Shown here in pieces: positions 50,400 through 58,908 of a stretch of 64,000 bases of DNA. Under the pieces are notes generated by a model. It saw only the letters and a program-made list of their open reading frames with translations. It did not search any database and was not told the DNA's origin. Made by a program: the position numbers and the translations under genes. The stretch's first letter is position 1; each line of letters opens with the position of its first letter. The stretch is taken from contig NZ_CP017946.1 of NCBI RefSeq assembly GCF_003952665.1, positions 2,232,001-2,296,000 of the forward strand. Reading direction: 5' to 3'. This stretch comes from Bosea sp. Tri-49. Lineage in GTDB: Bacteria; Pseudomonadota; Alphaproteobacteria; Rhizobiales; Beijerinckiaceae.

Positions 50400-51356
50400 T
50401 CAGCCCCGCAGGTCCAGCCACATCTGGCGGTCGCGCTCGTCGGTCCAGATGCGGGGATGGTCGAGGCCGCCGGCCTCGTCATAGGCGCGGGTGACGTTGA
50501 AGGGCAGGCAATGCTCGAAGATCACCCAGTCGCCATAGGACGGCTTCAGCGTCTCATGGACGCGCTCGAAGGTCTCGCGCAGCGAACGCCCCTGGGCGAC
50601 GTGCACTTTCACCGCCTCGTAAAGATCGGAGAGGAAAGCGCGCGTGCCCTTGATGCCGTCGGCGACCATCGCCCGGTTGGTCAGCGCCGCACCGCGGCCC
50701 GGCACCATCGCGGCGGGCGCGAAGGCGGCAAGCGCATCCAGCGTCGTCGGCCAGTCGGTGAAATGGGCGTCGCCGCAATAGGGCGTCGCGCCGTATTCGA
50801 CGAGGTCGCCGGCGAAGATCACATTGGTGTCGGGCATCCAGGCGACGATGTCGCCGGCGGTGTGGCCGCGGCCGAGCTTCATCAATCGGACCTCGCGGCT
50901 GCCGAGCCAGATCGAGGCGTTGTGCGAGAAGGTCGTGGTCGGCCAGGTCAGACCGGGGCGGATCGAGTCAGCCCCTTGAAAGAGACGCGGGAAGCGGCCG
51001 ATCTCGCTCGCCTTGTCCTCTTCGCCGCGCTCGACGATCATCGCCCGCGCCGCATCCGAGCAGACGATCTCCTTCGCGCCATAGGCCGGTGCGCCGAGGA
51101 CGCGCACGGCATGATAATGCGAGAGCACGACATGGCTGACCGGCTTGTCGGTGACCTCGCGCACCCTGGCGATGACGCGCTCGGCCATGGTCGGCGTCGC
51201 CTGCGCATCGAAGACGAGCACGCTATCGTCGCCGACGACGACGCCGCTATTGGGATCGCCCTCGGCGGTATAGGCGTAGACGCCCTTGCCGACTTCCTCG
51301 AAGGAGACGGTCTTCTCGCCGAGATCGGCGGTGGAGGCGAAAGCGGGGGAGGACAT
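50400..51356 (-). CDS. MBL-fold metallo-hydrolase with altered HxHxDH motif
   Basis: A 318-residue metallo-beta-lactamase-fold protein. The usual HxHxDH metal site is HYHAVR (VLSHYHAVRVLGAPAYGAKE), so Asp and His of the dinuclear site are missing; later ligands (GRGHTAGDIVAW, IFAGDLVEYG) are present. This variant occurs in a subfamily linked to aromatic catabolic clusters. It could bind one metal only, or act as a thioesterase/lactonase of unknown substrate. It lies between fahA-like and monooxygenase genes, 13 nt before the latter. Confidence 0.88.
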   Translation of the reverse strand: MSSPAFASTADLGEKTVSFEEVGKGVYAYTAEGDPNSGVVVGDDSVLVFDAQATPTMAERVIARVREVTDKPVSHVVLSHYHAVRVLGAPAYGAKEIVCSDAARAMIVERGEEDKASEIGRFPRLFQGADSIRPGLTWPTTTFSHNASIWLGSREVRLMKLGRGHTAGDIVAWMPDTNVIFAGDLVEYGATPYCGDAHFTDWPTTLDALAAFAPAAMVPGRGAALTNRAMVADGIKGTRAFLSDLYEAVKVHVAQGRSLRETFERVHETLKPSYGDWVIFEHCLPFNVTRAYDEAGGLDHPRIWTDERDRQMWLDLRG

Positions 51357-51388
51357 GGAGCAACCTCGTAATTTTGTCGATATACTGA

Positions 51389-51498
51389 CGTCATGCTCGG
51401 GCTTGCCCCGAGCATCTCAGGCCGCGCGAGGCTCCAGGGAGCGCCCTACTCGTCCTGAGATTCTCGGGTCTGCGCTTCGCTTCGCCCGAGAATGACGG
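51389..51498. repeat. Intergenic palindromic repeat, second copy of CGTCATGCTCGGG type
   Basis: Opens CGTCATGCTCGGGCTTGCCC and ends TTCGCTTCGCCCGAGAATGACGG, with the same two hairpins as the copy at 28391-28494. Sits between the MBL-fold and fumarylacetoacetate hydrolase genes. Confidence 0.85.
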
Positions 51499-51504
51499 TG
51501 CGGC

Positions 51505-52518
51505 CTACGGCGCATAGGGTAGGATTTCCTGCTCGATCGCGCCGAAGATCGAATGGCCGGCGGCGTCCTTCATCTCGATGCGGACACTATCGCCGAAGCG
51601 CAGGAAGGGCGTCTGCGGCGTACCCGTCCGGATAGTCTCGACCATGCGCTGCTCGGCGATACAGGCATAGCCGAGCCCGCCCTCCGAAACCGGCCGGCCC
51701 GGCCCGCCATCGGCGTCGCGGTTCGAGACCGTGCCGGAGCCGACGATGGTGCCGGCGACGAGCGGGCGGGTCTTGGCGGCATGGGCGATCAGCACGCCGA
51801 AGTCGAAGGTCATGTCGACGCCGGCCTCAGGCTTGCCGAAAGGCTTGCCATTGACCTGGGCGAGCAAAGGCAGGCTGAGCTTGCCGTCCTTCCAGGCAGA
51901 GCCGAGTTCGTCCGGCGTCACCGCCGTCGGCGAGAAGGCCGAGGACGGCTTTGATTGAAGGAAACCAAAGCCTTTCGCCAATTCGTTGGGGATCAGATTC
52001 CGCAAGCTCACGTCATTGACGAGCATGACGAGGCGGATCAGCCCCCTCGCCGCTTCGGGGCTGACGCCCATCGGCACGTCACCGGTAACGACGGCGATCT
52101 CGGCTTCGAGATCGATGCCGTAATCCTCACTCGCAAGCTTCACCGCCTCACGCGGGCCGAGGAAGGAATCGGAGCCGCCCTGGTACATCAGCGGATCGGT
52201 CCAGAAGCTCTCGGGCATCTCGGCCCCTCGCGCCTTCCTGACCAGCTCGACATGATTCACATAGGCCGAGCCGTCGACCCATTGATAGGCGCGCGGCAAG
52301 GGCGAGGCGCAGTCATGCTCGTGGAAACGGAAGGACGGCACCGAACCGTGCTCCAGGCTCTCGGCGAGATCGGCGAGGCGCGGCGCGCAGCGATCCCAGT
52401 CGTCGAGCGCGCCCTGCAGCGTCGCGACAACCGGAAAGGCGTCGGTCGCGCGGGTCAGGTCGTTCGAGACCACGACGAGGCGGCCATCCCGGCCATGCAT
52501 GAGGGATGCGACTTTCAT
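51505..52518 (-). CDS. Fumarylacetoacetate hydrolase family protein
   Basis: A 337-residue FAH-family enzyme. N-terminal part SLMHGRDGRLVVVSNDLTRA, then metal ligands E-x-E in YGIDLEAEIAVVTGDVP and the later D in LVMLVNDVSLRN, with K of GFGFLQSKPSSAFSPTAVTP and GSGTVSNRD near the C-terminus. This size and arrangement fit the fumarylacetoacetase that splits 4-fumarylacetoacetate to fumarate and acetoacetate, the last step of homogentisate degradation. hmgA lies 1.3 kb upstream on the same strand, which supports this role. Confidence 0.9.
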   Translation of the reverse strand: MKVASLMHGRDGRLVVVSNDLTRATDAFPVVATLQGALDDWDRCAPRLADLAESLEHGSVPSFRFHEHDCASPLPRAYQWVDGSAYVNHVELVRKARGAEMPESFWTDPLMYQGGSDSFLGPREAVKLASEDYGIDLEAEIAVVTGDVPMGVSPEAARGLIRLVMLVNDVSLRNLIPNELAKGFGFLQSKPSSAFSPTAVTPDELGSAWKDGKLSLPLLAQVNGKPFGKPEAGVDMTFDFGVLIAHAAKTRPLVAGTIVGSGTVSNRDADGGPGRPVSEGGLGYACIAEQRMVETIRTGTPQTPFLRFGDSVRIEMKDAAGHSIFGAIEQEILPYAP

Positions 52519-52580
52519 CTCTTTTCAATCCTCGCCGAACAGTGATGATGGCAGCAAATCGATCCCGGGGAGGAAAGTCC

Positions 52581-53666
52581 ATGCAACGCCGTACGTTTTT
52601 GAAGACGGGCGCGCTCGCCGCAGCCGCCGCGCCGATCGCGATGCCCGCGATCGCGCAATCTAGCCCTGAGGTGAAATGGCGCCTGACCTCGAGCTTCCCG
52701 AAGCAGCTCGACACGATCTACGGCACCGCCCAGCAGTTCGCGAAGTTCATGGCCGACGCCACGGACGGCAAGTTCCAGGTTCAGACCTTCTCGGCCGGCG
52801 AGATCGTGCCCGGCCTGCAGGCGCTCGACGCGGTCACCTCCGGCACGGTCGAATGCGCGCATACGCCGACCTACTTCTATGTCGGCAAGGAGCCGGCGCT
52901 CGGGCTCGGCACCGGCATTCCCTTCGGCCTTAATGCCCGCCAGCAGCACAGCTGGTGGTTCTTCGGCGGCGGCGAAGAGGTCGTGAACGGGGCACTCGCC
53001 AAGTTCAACGCCTACTCGATCCCCTGCGGCAATTCCGGCTGCCAGATGGGCGGCTTCTTCCGCAAGGAGCTCAAGACGGTTGACGACCTCAAGGGCCTGA
53101 AGTTCCGCATCGGCGGGATGGGTGGGGCGGTGCTGGCCAAGCTCGGCGTGGTGCCGACCCAGATCGCAGCGGGCGACGTCTATCCGGCGCTGGAACGCGG
53201 CACGATCGACGCGGCCGAGTTCGTCGGCCCCTATGACGACGAGAAGCTCGGCTTCGTGAAGGTCGCGCCCTATTACTACTACCCCGGCTGGTGGGAGGGC
53301 GGCGCCATGCTGCACCTCGTCATCAACCAGGAGCAATGGAACAAGCTGCCCAAGCATTACCAGGCGATCGTCAGGCACGCCTGCGAGGCCGCCAACAACT
53401 GGATGCTGGCCAAGTACGATGCGGTGAACCCGGGCGGCCTGCGCCGGCTGATCGCCCAGGGCGCGCAGCTCAAGGCCTTCCCGCAGCCGATCATGGAAGC
53501 CTCGCTCAAAGCGGCCGAGGAGTATTACGCCGAGACCTCCGCCAAGAGCGAAGCCTTCAAGAAGGGCTACGAGTCGATGGTCGCCTTCCGCGGCGAGAAC
53601 CTGCTCTGGTGGCAGGTCGCGGAACTCTCCTACGACGCCTTCATGAACCGGCTGCGCTCGCGCTGA
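52581..53666 (+). CDS. TRAP transporter solute-binding protein (DctP family)
   Basis: A 361-residue periplasmic binding protein with a twin-Arg-like leader (QRRTFLKTGALAAAAAPIAM). DctP motifs: WRLTSSFPKQLDTIYGTAQQ, FSAGEIVPGLQALDAVTSGT, TYFYVGKEPALGLG, and FRKELKTVDDLKGLKFRIG followed by AAEFVGPYDDEKLGF. The GPYDDEKLGF part points to the subfamily that binds monocarboxylate 2-oxo acids or aromatic keto acids. GGGGAGGAAAG lies ahead of ATG 52581. No DctQ/DctM subunits are visible, so membrane partners must lie elsewhere. It interrupts the catabolic cluster on the opposite strand. Confidence 0.93.
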   Translation: MQRRTFLKTGALAAAAAPIAMPAIAQSSPEVKWRLTSSFPKQLDTIYGTAQQFAKFMADATDGKFQVQTFSAGEIVPGLQALDAVTSGTVECAHTPTYFYVGKEPALGLGTGIPFGLNARQQHSWWFFGGGEEVVNGALAKFNAYSIPCGNSGCQMGGFFRKELKTVDDLKGLKFRIGGMGGAVLAKLGVVPTQIAAGDVYPALERGTIDAAEFVGPYDDEKLGFVKVAPYYYYPGWWEGGAMLHLVINQEQWNKLPKHYQAIVRHACEAANNWMLAKYDAVNPGGLRRLIAQGAQLKAFPQPIMEASLKAAEEYYAETSAKSEAFKKGYESMVAFRGENLLWWQVAELSYDAFMNRLRSR

Positions 53667-53705
53667 AGACGGGCTGCGACGATCGCGCAGAACAGGGCGC
53701 GGGAG

Positions 53706-53832
53706 CCCTCCCCCCTTGTGGGGGAGGGTTGGGAGAGGGGTGACCGGGCGAGCCGCGTCGAGGCTTCGCCAGTGATCAGTCTCACGGCTGACTACCCCCC
53801 TCTCTGCCTCTCCCCCACAAGGGGGGAGAGAG
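53706..53832. repeat. Intergenic repeat, CCCTCCCCCCTTGTGGGGGAGGG type
   Basis: Left end CCCTCCCCCCTTGTGGGGGAGGG and right end CTCTCCCCCACAAGGGGGGAGAG are each palindromic and also pair with each other. Lies between the convergent TRAP binding-protein and hmgA genes and may stop both transcripts. Confidence 0.82.
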
Positions 53833-53854
53833 TAGGCAGCGGCGCGCGAGCCTC

Positions 53855-55213
53855 TCACCACGCCTCGGGCTTGTTCGGGTCGAAGCGCTTCTTCAGCTCG
53901 CTCCAGCAGTCGCTGTAATTGTCCTGCAGCTCCGGCAGGCCGGCAGCGTAGCCGGTGACGCGCTGGGCGAATCGCGTCTCGAACATGAAGGCCATGGTGC
54001 CGGTGAGCTTGACCGGCTTCAGCTCGACCGTACTGGCATGCTCGAAGGCCTGCGCATCCGGGCCGTGCGGCAGCATCATGTTGTGCAGGCTGAAGCCGCC
54101 GGGGGTGAAGCCCTCGGGTTTGGCGTCGTAGACGCCGTAGATCAGCCCCATGAACTCCGACATGATGTTGCGGTGATACCAGGGCGGGCGGAAGGTGTTC
54201 TCCGCCACCATCCAGCGCTCGGGGAAGATGACGAAGTCGATATTGGCGGTGCCGGGTGTCTCCGAGGGCGCCGTCAGCACGGTGAAGATCGACGGGTCGG
54301 GATGGTCGAAGGAGATCGCGCCGACCGGCGAATAATGACGCAGGTCGTATTTGTAGGGCGCATAGTTGCCGTGCCAGGCGACGACATCGAGCGGCGACTG
54401 GTCGACCTTGGTCAAGAACAACTCACCGCCCCATTTGGCGTAGAGCGTCGAAAGCTCCTCGATGTCCTCATAGGCGGCGACCGGAGTGAGGAAGTCGCGC
54501 GGATTGGCGAGGCAGTTGGCGCCGATCGGCCCGCGATCGGGCAATGTGAACGCGCCGCCATAGTTCTCGCAGACATAGGCGCGCGCCGGCCCGCCCATCA
54601 ATTCGACGCGGAAGACGACGCCGCGCGGGATGATGCAGATCTCGCCCGGCTCGATCTCGATGATGCCGAACTCGGTGAAGAAGCGGAGCTTTCCCTCCTG
54701 TGCGACGACGAGATACTCGCCATCGGCGTTGAAGACGTATTCCTTCTCCATCGAGGCGGTGACGAAGAGCATGTGCGCCGCCATCCCGGCCTGGCTGTCG
54801 GCGTCGCCGGCGGTGGTCAGGGTGCGCAGGCCTGTGAGGAAGGTCAGCTTCTCCTGCGGGACCGGGATCGGGCTCCAGCGTAATTGGCCGAGCGACGGCT
54901 TCGTCTCGTCGCGGCAGGGCGCGGTGCGCATCAATCCCTTGTCCACCAGCGTCCAGCGGCCGCCATGCTTGACGCTCGGGCGGATGCGGTAGAGCCAGGA
55001 GCGCTCGTTGGTCGAGCGCGGCGCGGTGAAGGGCGAACCGGAGAGTTGCTCGGCATAGAGGCCATAGGCTGCCTTCTGCGGCGAGTTGCGGCCGATCGGC
55101 AGCGCGCCCGGCAGGCTCTCGGTCTCGAAGGAATTGCCGAAGCCGGACATGTAGCGGCGGCCGCCCCGGACCTGCTCGCCGAAGCTCGACTGAAGCGTGG
55201 TCTGCACGTTCAT
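53855..55213 (-). CDS. hmgA: Homogentisate 1,2-dioxygenase
   Basis: A 452-residue Fe(II) dioxygenase opening homogentisate to maleylacetoacetate. Family motifs: [67 protein letters not shown], and the metal ligands in [20 protein letters not shown] (His, Glu) and [13 protein letters not shown] (His). Length is normal. The next steps (fumarylacetoacetate hydrolase) are encoded 1.3 kb further; a maleylacetoacetate isomerase is not visible. Divergent from a MarR regulator with a palindromic operator between. Confidence 0.97.
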   Translation of the reverse strand: MNVQTTLQSSFGEQVRGGRRYMSGFGNSFETESLPGALPIGRNSPQKAAYGLYAEQLSGSPFTAPRSTNERSWLYRIRPSVKHGGRWTLVDKGLMRTAPCRDETKPSLGQLRWSPIPVPQEKLTFLTGLRTLTTAGDADSQAGMAAHMLFVTASMEKEYVFNADGEYLVVAQEGKLRFFTEFGIIEIEPGEICIIPRGVVFRVELMGGPARAYVCENYGGAFTLPDRGPIGANCLANPRDFLTPVAAYEDIEELSTLYAKWGGELFLTKVDQSPLDVVAWHGNYAPYKYDLRHYSPVGAISFDHPDPSIFTVLTAPSETPGTANIDFVIFPERWMVAENTFRPPWYHRNIMSEFMGLIYGVYDAKPEGFTPGGFSLHNMMLPHGPDAQAFEHASTVELKPVKLTGTMAFMFETRFAQRVTGYAAGLPELQDNYSDCWSELKKRFDPNKPEAW

Positions 55214-55319
55214 GGCTGGACCTCCTCCTGATGCGTTTCCACGGCTGGCCGCTTTGACAGGCGCTGCCGTTGCGTGATGATCACGGCGGCAGCCTTCAGC
55301 GGCCTTGGCTCAACCCCGA

Positions 55320-55339
55320 TTAGTTACATGTGCAACTAA
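55320..55339. promoter_or_regulatory. Palindromic operator, TTAGTT-N8-AACTAA
   Basis: TTAGTT (55320-55325) and AACTAA (55334-55339) flank ACATGTGC; with TAGTTRCA/TGCAACTA it forms a near-perfect 20-bp dyad. It sits in the hmgA-marR divergent gap and its last base is the A of the marR ATG. A MarR dimer bound here would block its own gene and possibly hmgA (inference). Confidence 0.65.
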
Positions 55340-55833
55340 TGTCAACGAAACAAAAGCCGCCCTCTCCCGATCGCACCCTGCATCTCGAGCAGTTTCTGCC
55401 CTACCGGCTGAACGTCGTCGGCTTCTTCGCCAGCCGGGGGCTCGGCCGGGTCTACGGCACACGCTTCGGCATCGGCATCCCGGAATGGCGGGTGATCGCG
55501 CAGCTCGGCGAGTTCGGGCAATTGACCTCGCGCGACATCGGCGAGCTCTCGCAGATGCACAAGACCAAGGTTTCGCGCGCCGTGGCCGAACTCGACAAGC
55601 GCGGACTGGTGACACGAGCCGAGAACCGGGCCGACCGGCGCGAGGCCTTCGTCGCGCTGACGCCCGCGGGCCAGCGCATCTACGCCCAGATCGTGCCGCT
55701 GGCGCTCGCCTTCGAGGAGCGCTGGATCGAGGGCATCTCGGCTGAGGAGCTACGGGTGTTCGAGCGCGTGCTGGCGGTGCTGACCGAGCGCGGCCGCCAC
55801 CTTGCCGGCGCCTACCAGACCGAGGAGGCCTGA
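55339..55833 (+). CDS. MarR-family regulator of the homogentisate cluster
   Basis: A 164-residue winged-helix regulator: HLEQFLPYRLNVVGFFASRG, then GIGIPEWRVIAQLGEFGQLT, DIGELSQMHKTKVSRAVAEL (recognition helix) and the wing RGLVTRAENRADRREAFVAL. Start ATG 55339 overlaps the operator dyad and has no Shine-Dalgarno; GTG 55330 is the only other option, so the mRNA may be leaderless. MarR-type HmgR regulators of tyrosine catabolism are known in alphaproteobacteria; the divergent hmgA supports that role here (inference). Confidence 0.9.
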   Translation: MSTKQKPPSPDRTLHLEQFLPYRLNVVGFFASRGLGRVYGTRFGIGIPEWRVIAQLGEFGQLTSRDIGELSQMHKTKVSRAVAELDKRGLVTRAENRADRREAFVALTPAGQRIYAQIVPLALAFEERWIEGISAEELRVFERVLAVLTERGRHLAGAYQTEEA

Positions 55834-56044
55834 TCTCAAAAAGCCGTGATCGGGAACGCAGGATTTGCCGCCGATGGCACGATATGCGATGCGCAAGGCC
55901 TTCCGGGCGGCACGTCGAATCGGCTCTCTCGGACGATCTGACGCGCGCCTCCTTAGTTCCGTCGCGTTTGTAGCATGTGCTTTGCCGGTGCAGGCGACCG
56001 ACGCCGGCATGGGACGGGTCACAGGGATAGCAGCTCTGCCTTCG

Positions 56045-57247
56045 ATGATTTTCGCTTCGCTCCGACGCGTGCTCGCTCCGGCGCTGGCTTTCGCCGCGTT
56101 GACAGGCGCAGCCTTGGCGCAGTCGCCGGCTTGCGACAACTGGCGCGCAGAACTGTCGAACTTGCAAGGCCAGCGCGGTGGCGATCCCCGCGCCGCCCAG
56201 GCGGCGCAGCGCGTCGCCGGCCAGCTGGCGCAGCTCTCAAGCCAGTATCGGTCGATGGGCTGCGATCGCGGCGGCGGCTTCCTGTTCTTCGGCGAGGCGC
56301 CGCCCCCGCAATGCGGCGGCATCCGGGCGCAGCTCGGCGCTCTGCAGCAGCAATATGGCCAGCTCCAGCAGCAGGCGCAGGGTGGCGGTGTCGAGCAGCG
56401 GCGGGCCCAGCTCGCTGCGCTGATCAACAACAATTGCCGGGCGCCGCAGCAGCGCGGCTTCTTCGAGACGATATTCGGCATCGAGCCGCGCCGCGGCGAG
56501 ATCGATTCGACCCTGCCCGAGCTCGACCCCGACCAACCGACCGAGCCGACGGAAGGCGGAGCACGCCAGGGCGGCCCCTATTCGGTCTGCGTGCGCAGTT
56601 GCGACGGCTACTTCTTCCCGCTCGCCAACAGCCCGGGCGGACGCGAGAGCCAGGACGAGATGTGCCAGTCGCTCTGCCCCGGCAGCGAGACGCTGGCCTA
56701 TGGCATGAGCAGCGGCGGCGACATCCAGAACGCGGTGGCCCGCACCACCGGCCAGCCCTACTCGTCCCTGCCGAACGCGCTCAAATACACCCGCAGCTTC
56801 GACGCCGCCTGCACCTGCCGAGGGCAGGGCCAGAGCTGGGCCCAGGCGCTGCAGAACGCCGAGCAGATGCTCGAGCAGCGCAAGGGCGACATCATCGTCA
56901 CCGAGCAGCGCTCGCAGGAACTGTCGCGGCCGAAGCCCGAACAGCCGCAGCGCGGCAAGAAGGGCGCCGCCAATGCCGCCGCAGCGGAGGCCAAACCGAC
57001 CGGCCCGGCGCCGACCGCGCTTCAGGCCGCCCCGGGCGACGAGCCGACGCCGGACACCAACGTGCCGACCGCGAGCACCGAATCCGCCGGCGTCGGGCCC
57101 CAGCGGATCGACGGCGAGAAGACGCTGCAGCAGGGCGACGGCCTGAAGCGTGAGAGCAAGAGCGTCACCGGCGAGCGCCGCACGGTCCGGATCGTCGCGC
57201 CGAACCTCGCTCCCAATCTCGGCGTCGGAGCGACCGCGCGGCCATGA
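56045..57247 (+). CDS. Exported DUF2865 protein
   Basis: A 400-residue periplasmic protein. Signal IFASLRRVLAPALAFAALTG with cleavage after ALA (before QSPAC). Gln-rich coiled-coil-like part (LGALQQQYGQLQQQAQGGGV), then the DUF2865 core PYSVCVRSCDGYFFPLANSP, CQSLCPGSETLAYGMSSGGD and a late AACTCRGQG. The C-terminal 100 residues are Pro/Ala/Lys-rich and low in complexity. The family is common in Hyphomicrobiales; an envelope role is likely but unproven. ATG 56045 is chosen because the signal peptide begins there; ATG 56009 or the 55865 extension are possible. Confidence 0.86.
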   Translation: MIFASLRRVLAPALAFAALTGAALAQSPACDNWRAELSNLQGQRGGDPRAAQAAQRVAGQLAQLSSQYRSMGCDRGGGFLFFGEAPPPQCGGIRAQLGALQQQYGQLQQQAQGGGVEQRRAQLAALINNNCRAPQQRGFFETIFGIEPRRGEIDSTLPELDPDQPTEPTEGGARQGGPYSVCVRSCDGYFFPLANSPGGRESQDEMCQSLCPGSETLAYGMSSGGDIQNAVARTTGQPYSSLPNALKYTRSFDAACTCRGQGQSWAQALQNAEQMLEQRKGDIIVTEQRSQELSRPKPEQPQRGKKGAANAAAAEAKPTGPAPTALQAAPGDEPTPDTNVPTASTESAGVGPQRIDGEKTLQQGDGLKRESKSVTGERRTVRIVAPNLAPNLGVGATARP

Positions 57248-57389
57248 GGCAGCCCGGCCGCGCCATGCGCCGGAAGCAACTCTGACCAAATTTCACATCG
57301 CTGACCAGCAACGAACGCAAGGTTTAGATCAACGTTCTGCTGCCGGCGCCCGCTGCTGCTCGCGCCGGCTTTCAAACGCGGAGCGAGCC

Positions 57390-58718
57390 ATGTCCGATCC
57401 AGCAATCGCCACCCCCGCCCCTCACGGCATGGACGTCGCCGATACCGCGCGCCGCCTGAAGGCGATCTTCATCGGCTCGGTCGGCAATCTGGTCGAGTGG
57501 TACGATTTCTACGCCTACACTGCCTTCGCGCTCTATTTCGCGCCCAAGTTCTTCCCCTCGCATGATCCGGTGGTGGTGCAGCTCAACGCCGCGACCTTGT
57601 TCGCCGCCGGCTTCATCGTGCGCCCGATCGGCGGCTGGCTGTTCGGCCATATCGCCGACCGCTATGGACGGCGGCTGTCATTGACCGTCTCGGTGCTGAT
57701 GATGTGCTTCGGCTCGCTGATCATCGCAGTGACGCCGACCTATGAGACGATCGGCTTCGCCGCGCCGGTTCTTCTGGCGCTGGCCCGGATCATCGAGGGC
57801 CTGAGCCTCGGCGGCGAATACGGGGCGAGCGCGACCTATCTCACCGAGATCGCGCATCCCGACCATCGCGGCTTCTATTCGAGCTTTCAGTATGTGACGC
57901 TGATCGGCGGGCAGCTCACCGCGATCCTGGTGCTGCTCCTGCTGCAGAATGTCTTCCTGACCCATGAGCAGCTGGTGGAATGGGGCTGGCGCATCCCCTT
58001 CGTGATCGGCGCGATGCTGGCGGTCACCGCCATGTTCATGCGCCGGAACATGCACGAGACGGAAGCGTTCAACGAGGCCAAGAAGGCCGGCCCGGCCAAG
58101 GAAAGCTCGCTGCGCGGGCTGCTGAAATACCCGCGCGAGGTCGCGATCGTGGTCGGGCTGACGGCGGGCGGCACCGCCGCCTTCTACACCTTCACCACCT
58201 ATATGCAGACCTTCGTGAAGCAGACGGTCGGCCTCTCCGACATCGTCACCACCTATGTCATCGCCGGCTCGCTGATCTTCGCCTCGATCCTGCAGCCGCT
58301 CTACGGCATGCTGTCCGACCGGATCGGCCGCAAGCCGCTGCTGATCTTCTTCGGCGTCGCCGGAACGCTGCTCACCGTGCCGATCCTGTCGGCGCTGGAA
58401 CAGACCAAGTCGCCCTGGACCGCCTTCCTGCTGATCTCGGCGGCCTGGCTCTTCGTCGCCGGCTACACCTCGATCAACGCCGTGGTGAAGGCCGAACTGT
58501 TCCCGACTTCGATCCGCGCCACCGGCGTCGCCGTGCCCTATGCGCTGACCGTCTCGATCTTCGGCGGCACCGCCCCGGCGATCGCCCTGTTCTTCAAGCA
58601 GCAGGGCCACGAGCAGTGGTTCTACTACTACCTCTCGGCGGTGATCTTCATCTCGCTGCTGGTCTATTCGACGATGCGCGACACCAAGCACGAGTCGGCG
58701 ATGCACCGGCACGAGTGA
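57390..58718 (+). CDS. MFS transporter, MHS family (alpha-ketoglutarate permease-like)
   Basis: A 442-residue permease with 12 hydrophobic segments. Metabolite:H+ symporter motifs: AIFIGSVGNLVEWYDFYAYT, GFIVRPIGGWLFGHIADRYG RR (loop 2-3), IIEGLSLGGEYGASATYLTE and PLYGMLSDRIGRKPLL. These match KgtP, which imports alpha-ketoglutarate, and related dicarboxylate or shikimate carriers. GGAG precedes ATG 57390. It lies near the aromatic cluster and could import a related acid, but the substrate is not certain. Confidence 0.92.
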   Translation: MSDPAIATPAPHGMDVADTARRLKAIFIGSVGNLVEWYDFYAYTAFALYFAPKFFPSHDPVVVQLNAATLFAAGFIVRPIGGWLFGHIADRYGRRLSLTVSVLMMCFGSLIIAVTPTYETIGFAAPVLLALARIIEGLSLGGEYGASATYLTEIAHPDHRGFYSSFQYVTLIGGQLTAILVLLLLQNVFLTHEQLVEWGWRIPFVIGAMLAVTAMFMRRNMHETEAFNEAKKAGPAKESSLRGLLKYPREVAIVVGLTAGGTAAFYTFTTYMQTFVKQTVGLSDIVTTYVIAGSLIFASILQPLYGMLSDRIGRKPLLIFFGVAGTLLTVPILSALEQTKSPWTAFLLISAAWLFVAGYTSINAVVKAELFPTSIRATGVAVPYALTVSIFGGTAPAIALFFKQQGHEQWFYYYLSAVIFISLLVYSTMRDTKHESAMHRHE

Positions 58719-58908
58719 GCTGAGCCGCATCGCTGGCTTCAGGGACCGCAAGCCCGGAGGCGATCCAGGCCGCTGCCGCCGGCCCCTCACGTCGTAAAAA
58801 TGCTTTATCGCGCCCGGCCCTACCCGAGCCATGGGGCGATTGCGTTTCGACCGACCCCATCCTGTAATACGGTCTACCATGACGAAAGCCGTATCAGGGC
58901 GGAGGCAC

